A stretch of DNA of 64,000 nt from positions 3,325,501 to 3,389,500 of the forward strand of contig JACCIC010000022.1 of assembly GCA_018907035.1 (NCBI GenBank), read 5' to 3'. The number at the start of each line of letters is the position of its first letter. Position 1 is the stretch's first letter. The position numbers were made by a program, and so were the translations under genes. This document shows positions 61,581 to 64,000 of this stretch, in pieces. Below the pieces are notes generated by a model that was not told the origin of the DNA, did not search any database, and saw only the letters and a list, made by a program, of their open reading frames with translations. The stretch is from Sycobia sp. Sy_11 (taxonomy: Eukaryota > Arthropoda > Insecta > Hymenoptera > Epichrysomallidae).

Positions 61581-61949
61581 TCCGTTAGACTGCAGGTTGA
61601 ACTTATCAGACGCCTTGACTGCTTTTCTAATACACCGATTTTTCCAAACTATTCAAACTCACTCTAGTCTTCGAGTTAGAAATTGTTTATTTTCCCAGTT
61701 CGCGTTATACCTTTTTCCTACCATATCGCTGGTCACAGCTCGAAAATCTGTGTCCAAATACACATTTTGGAGCGTAAGAAACAGTGTGTATTCTTCTTAT
61801 CCTATTCCTTACTCAAACGTGAAGTCATTATGTTGCAAACGATAGCGGTTCGCGTAAATCTGTCGGTAATCTGTCACAAGGTCAAAACTTTCATACAATA
61901 AGGTTGGAGATCTGCCAACATTACTATAGCCCCACATCAGTGAAATTTT

Positions 61950-62260
61950 GTTAGCATCAGAAGTGTATGCTCGATCAATGGTGTTTATCTTCAAGCGAAA
62001 TTTTCGATATCTCGGATTTTACATAGCATTGTAACCGGCGACGAAACATAGGTCCACTACGATAATCCAAAGCGCAAAAAATTATGCGAAATTATGCATG
62101 CTAAAGTAATCCTGTATTATTGCTATGCTCCACCACATGTCGTGAAACCGGTTAAGACATACTTAGAAAATCTGAAATGGGAAGTGTTATTACACTTAAT
62201 GTACTCTCCAGACGCAGCTTCTTCTGATTACCATTTTTCAAAAAAATGTTAATCAGAATT
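61950..62260 (+). mobile_element. mariner central fragment of a different family
   Basis: Plus-strand frames read SIVTGDET, VHYDNPKRKK, then PHVVKPVKTYLENLKWEVLL and YSPDAASSDYHF, the catalytic core of a mauritiana-like transposase. The segment between the first and second aspartate blocks is deleted. It shows no shared terminus with the fragment at 61083. Confidence 0.65.
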
Positions 62261-62509
62261 TCAAAAAACTTTCATTACCCATGTTTCAGTTGTATTACAG
62301 ACTTTAGACGATTGTGTAAAACGTTATGTTGGATTTAAAACAAGTAAGTTGTACTTTAAAAACAAATGTTGTTCACGACAATTTTTTCTCTTCTAACGTT
62401 TTGTCCGTCTTTTGCAATTGGAGAGATTAACTTAATTTATTTCTATCCTGAGAGTATGTTAACCTTAACATATATTGACTGTATAATTTAAAAACATTTG
62501 CATATTCTA

Positions 62510-63370
62510 TCAGGTATGTGAATAAGTCTTTCCCGTTTTTTTTCAAATTTTGAGCCTTTATTGTGAAAAAATGGTTACAAATGAATTATTGAAAGTATTG
62601 GCCATCGCTAGCTACAACTTTTTCCCATCTTTCTGGCAACATACGAATCCCGTTGCGAAAAAATTCGACCGGTTTGGCCTCTATCCAGTCATCCACCCAT
62701 TTTTTGGCTTCCTCGTAGGAATGGAAGTGCTGGTCAGCCAGGCCATGCGTCATCGATCTGAAGAGATGGTAATCAGACGGAGCAACGTAGTTAAAAAAAA
62801 AAATTAAAAACTACGTTTCAACGTAGTTATCAACGGAGCACCCAATTTCCTTGCTTTTGGATCATTCCCATGGCTTTCAAACGCTTGGAAATGGTTGTTC
62901 GGTCAACTCCCAATGCTTCAGCAAGTTCTTCTTGCGTTTGACAAGAATCTTCATCAAGCAAAGTCGCCAATTCTCGATCTTCAAAGATTTGCGGCCGCCC
63001 GGAACGCTCCTTGTCTTCCACGTCGAAATCACCGCTTTTGAAGCGTCGAAACCATCCGCGAACACTTGAATCATCAACACAACCTTCTCCATAAGCCTCC
63101 TGAAGCAATCGATGCGTCTCGGCAGCAGATTTCTTCAAATTGAACCAATAAAGTGAAACTTCCCGCAAATGACGTCGACTCGGCTCAAATTTCGACATTT
63201 TCACGATATTAAAAATTTATGATGCGAAAAAATTTTAACTAATGTGTTAGTATGGAATTGTTGACATATGAATAAGCTTTGATTATGACATATGTAACCA
63301 TTGAATACTCGCACAGTATTGGTGGCGCCATCTCTTACAAAAAACGGGAAAGACTTATTCACACTCCTAA
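62510..63370 (-). mobile_element. Internally deleted mariner, same family as 14649-15860
   Basis: The ends TCAGGTATGTGAATAAG and (inverse) TTAGGAGTGTGAATAAG are flanked by TA at 62508-62509 and 63371-63372; length 861 bp. The minus frame from 63204 is nearly identical to residues 1-122 of the other copy's transposase (one clear change, GWFGRF to GWFRRF), then hits a filler at about 62787-62838. Beyond the filler comes the transposase C-terminus, which the other copy lacks. The catalytic middle is missing, so the element is non-autonomous. Confidence 0.92.
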
Positions 63371-63691
63371 TATATAAAGTTTAAAACATTTTTTTATTTG
63401 TTTTCTATGCTTTCTTCCAAAAATATGCAGTATCTGTAATTCGATATTCGTTCTAAATACAAAGGCGAAGATTGAAATATTTCATTATTAACAGAACATT
63501 TCAGAAGCATACTTAATAGGATAATAATAAAATAGATTTTTTTTCTCTTGTTCTACGAACCTTCTATTGATATCTTACTCATTTGATATCAAAATACAAG
63601 TGTAAACATAGTTAGCACAAAATACTGTAATGAAGTTTGAAAACATTTTGTACGTATAAATTTAAATAAAAATATATTATTGAGAAAAAAC

Positions 63692-63892
63692 AACCTGAGG
63701 CTTATAATGGCTCGATCGTTAGAGCAAAGGACTTATAACTTGGTGATCCGAGTTCAAATCCCGGCCTCGGCCGGTTGACACAAGCACCACTGTAACAATT
63801 TACATTTGCTTTGTTTATAATCATATTGTAGACCTCCATCGCTGATTAGCACCAATATTTGGAAGCATAAATAGAGCGAGGTTAAATAACAT
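63692..63892 (+). mobile_element. tRNA-derived SINE, copy 3 (best preserved)
   Basis: The tRNA-like head at about 63698-63771 has an A box (TGGCTCGATCGTTAGAGC) and B box (GAGTTCAAATCCCGG), followed by CCTCGGCCGGTTGACACAAG, a body with TTACATTTGCTTTGTTTA, and a tail GCACCAATATTTGGAAGCAT, then AAATAGAGCGAGG. The anticodon arm does not pair well and an unrelated body follows, so I call a SINE rather than a tRNA gene. Confidence 0.75.
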
Positions 63893-64000
63893 AAAAACAA
63901 GAAATAACCAACCTATCTTTAGTTTGTTAGAGAGAATTCGTCATTAATCAGTTGCAAAAAGGGTACAGATTTTTTCATGTTAGTCAGTGTGTACGACAGA

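Noticed and set aside
63698..63771. Possible functional tRNA gene
   Set aside because: A and B boxes are present, but the anticodon and acceptor stems pair poorly and the same body and tail follow in two other copies, which marks a SINE.

Overview
The window looks like nuclear DNA from an insect, most likely an aculeate hymenopteran (ant or bee). It is AT-rich, its genes are split by short GT-AG introns, dinucleotide microsatellites are abundant, and several mariner families typical of such genomes are present. Species cannot be read from the sequence.

Layout. 1-7.5 kb: the first coding exon and probable promoter of widerborst (PP2A B56 regulatory subunit, minus strand); the rest of that gene lies beyond the left edge. 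9.5-11.3 kb: a less AT-rich island without a recognisable gene. 11.6-20.4 kb: a graveyard of mariner elements plus one piggyBac relic. 22.4-23.35 kb: a large near-perfect inverted repeat that I read as two head-to-head Penelope-like termini, each with a hammerhead-ribozyme core. 24.8-30.1 kb: two intact convergent genes, JAMP (plus, 4 exons, 309 aa) and CD98 heavy chain (minus, 9 exons, 645 aa). 31-46 kb: relics of mariner, SINE, R1-like, Penelope-like and microsatellite sequence. 46.5-47.0 kb: a two-exon minus-strand gene model for an 80-aa protein resembling only the membrane segment of SLC3 heavy chains. 49.3-57.0 kb: a ten-exon minus-strand gene for a secreted, probably GPI-anchored GH13 alpha-glucosidase-like protein of 714 aa. 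57-64 kb: an unassigned GC/GA-rich patch, more mariner relics, an internally deleted mariner, and a SINE.

Most interesting biology. CD98hc, the SLC3-like mini-protein and the GH13 protein lie on the same strand within 31 kb. CD98hc and the GH13 gene share five intron positions with identical phase, which suggests a local SLC3/GH13 family cluster. The GH13 protein keeps the fold motifs and the acid/base Glu, but its catalytic nucleophile Asp and the neighbouring Arg are both Cys, the NHD motif reads NRD, and a long Asp-rich tract follows the dead site. It is therefore probably a surface pseudoenzyme. JAMP (an ER membrane protein of ERAD) and CD98hc (plasma-membrane amino-acid transporter heavy chain) are convergent, with 3' ends that nearly touch.

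Exon coordinates were worked out by hand from splice sites, reading-frame phase and family similarity; no database search was possible.
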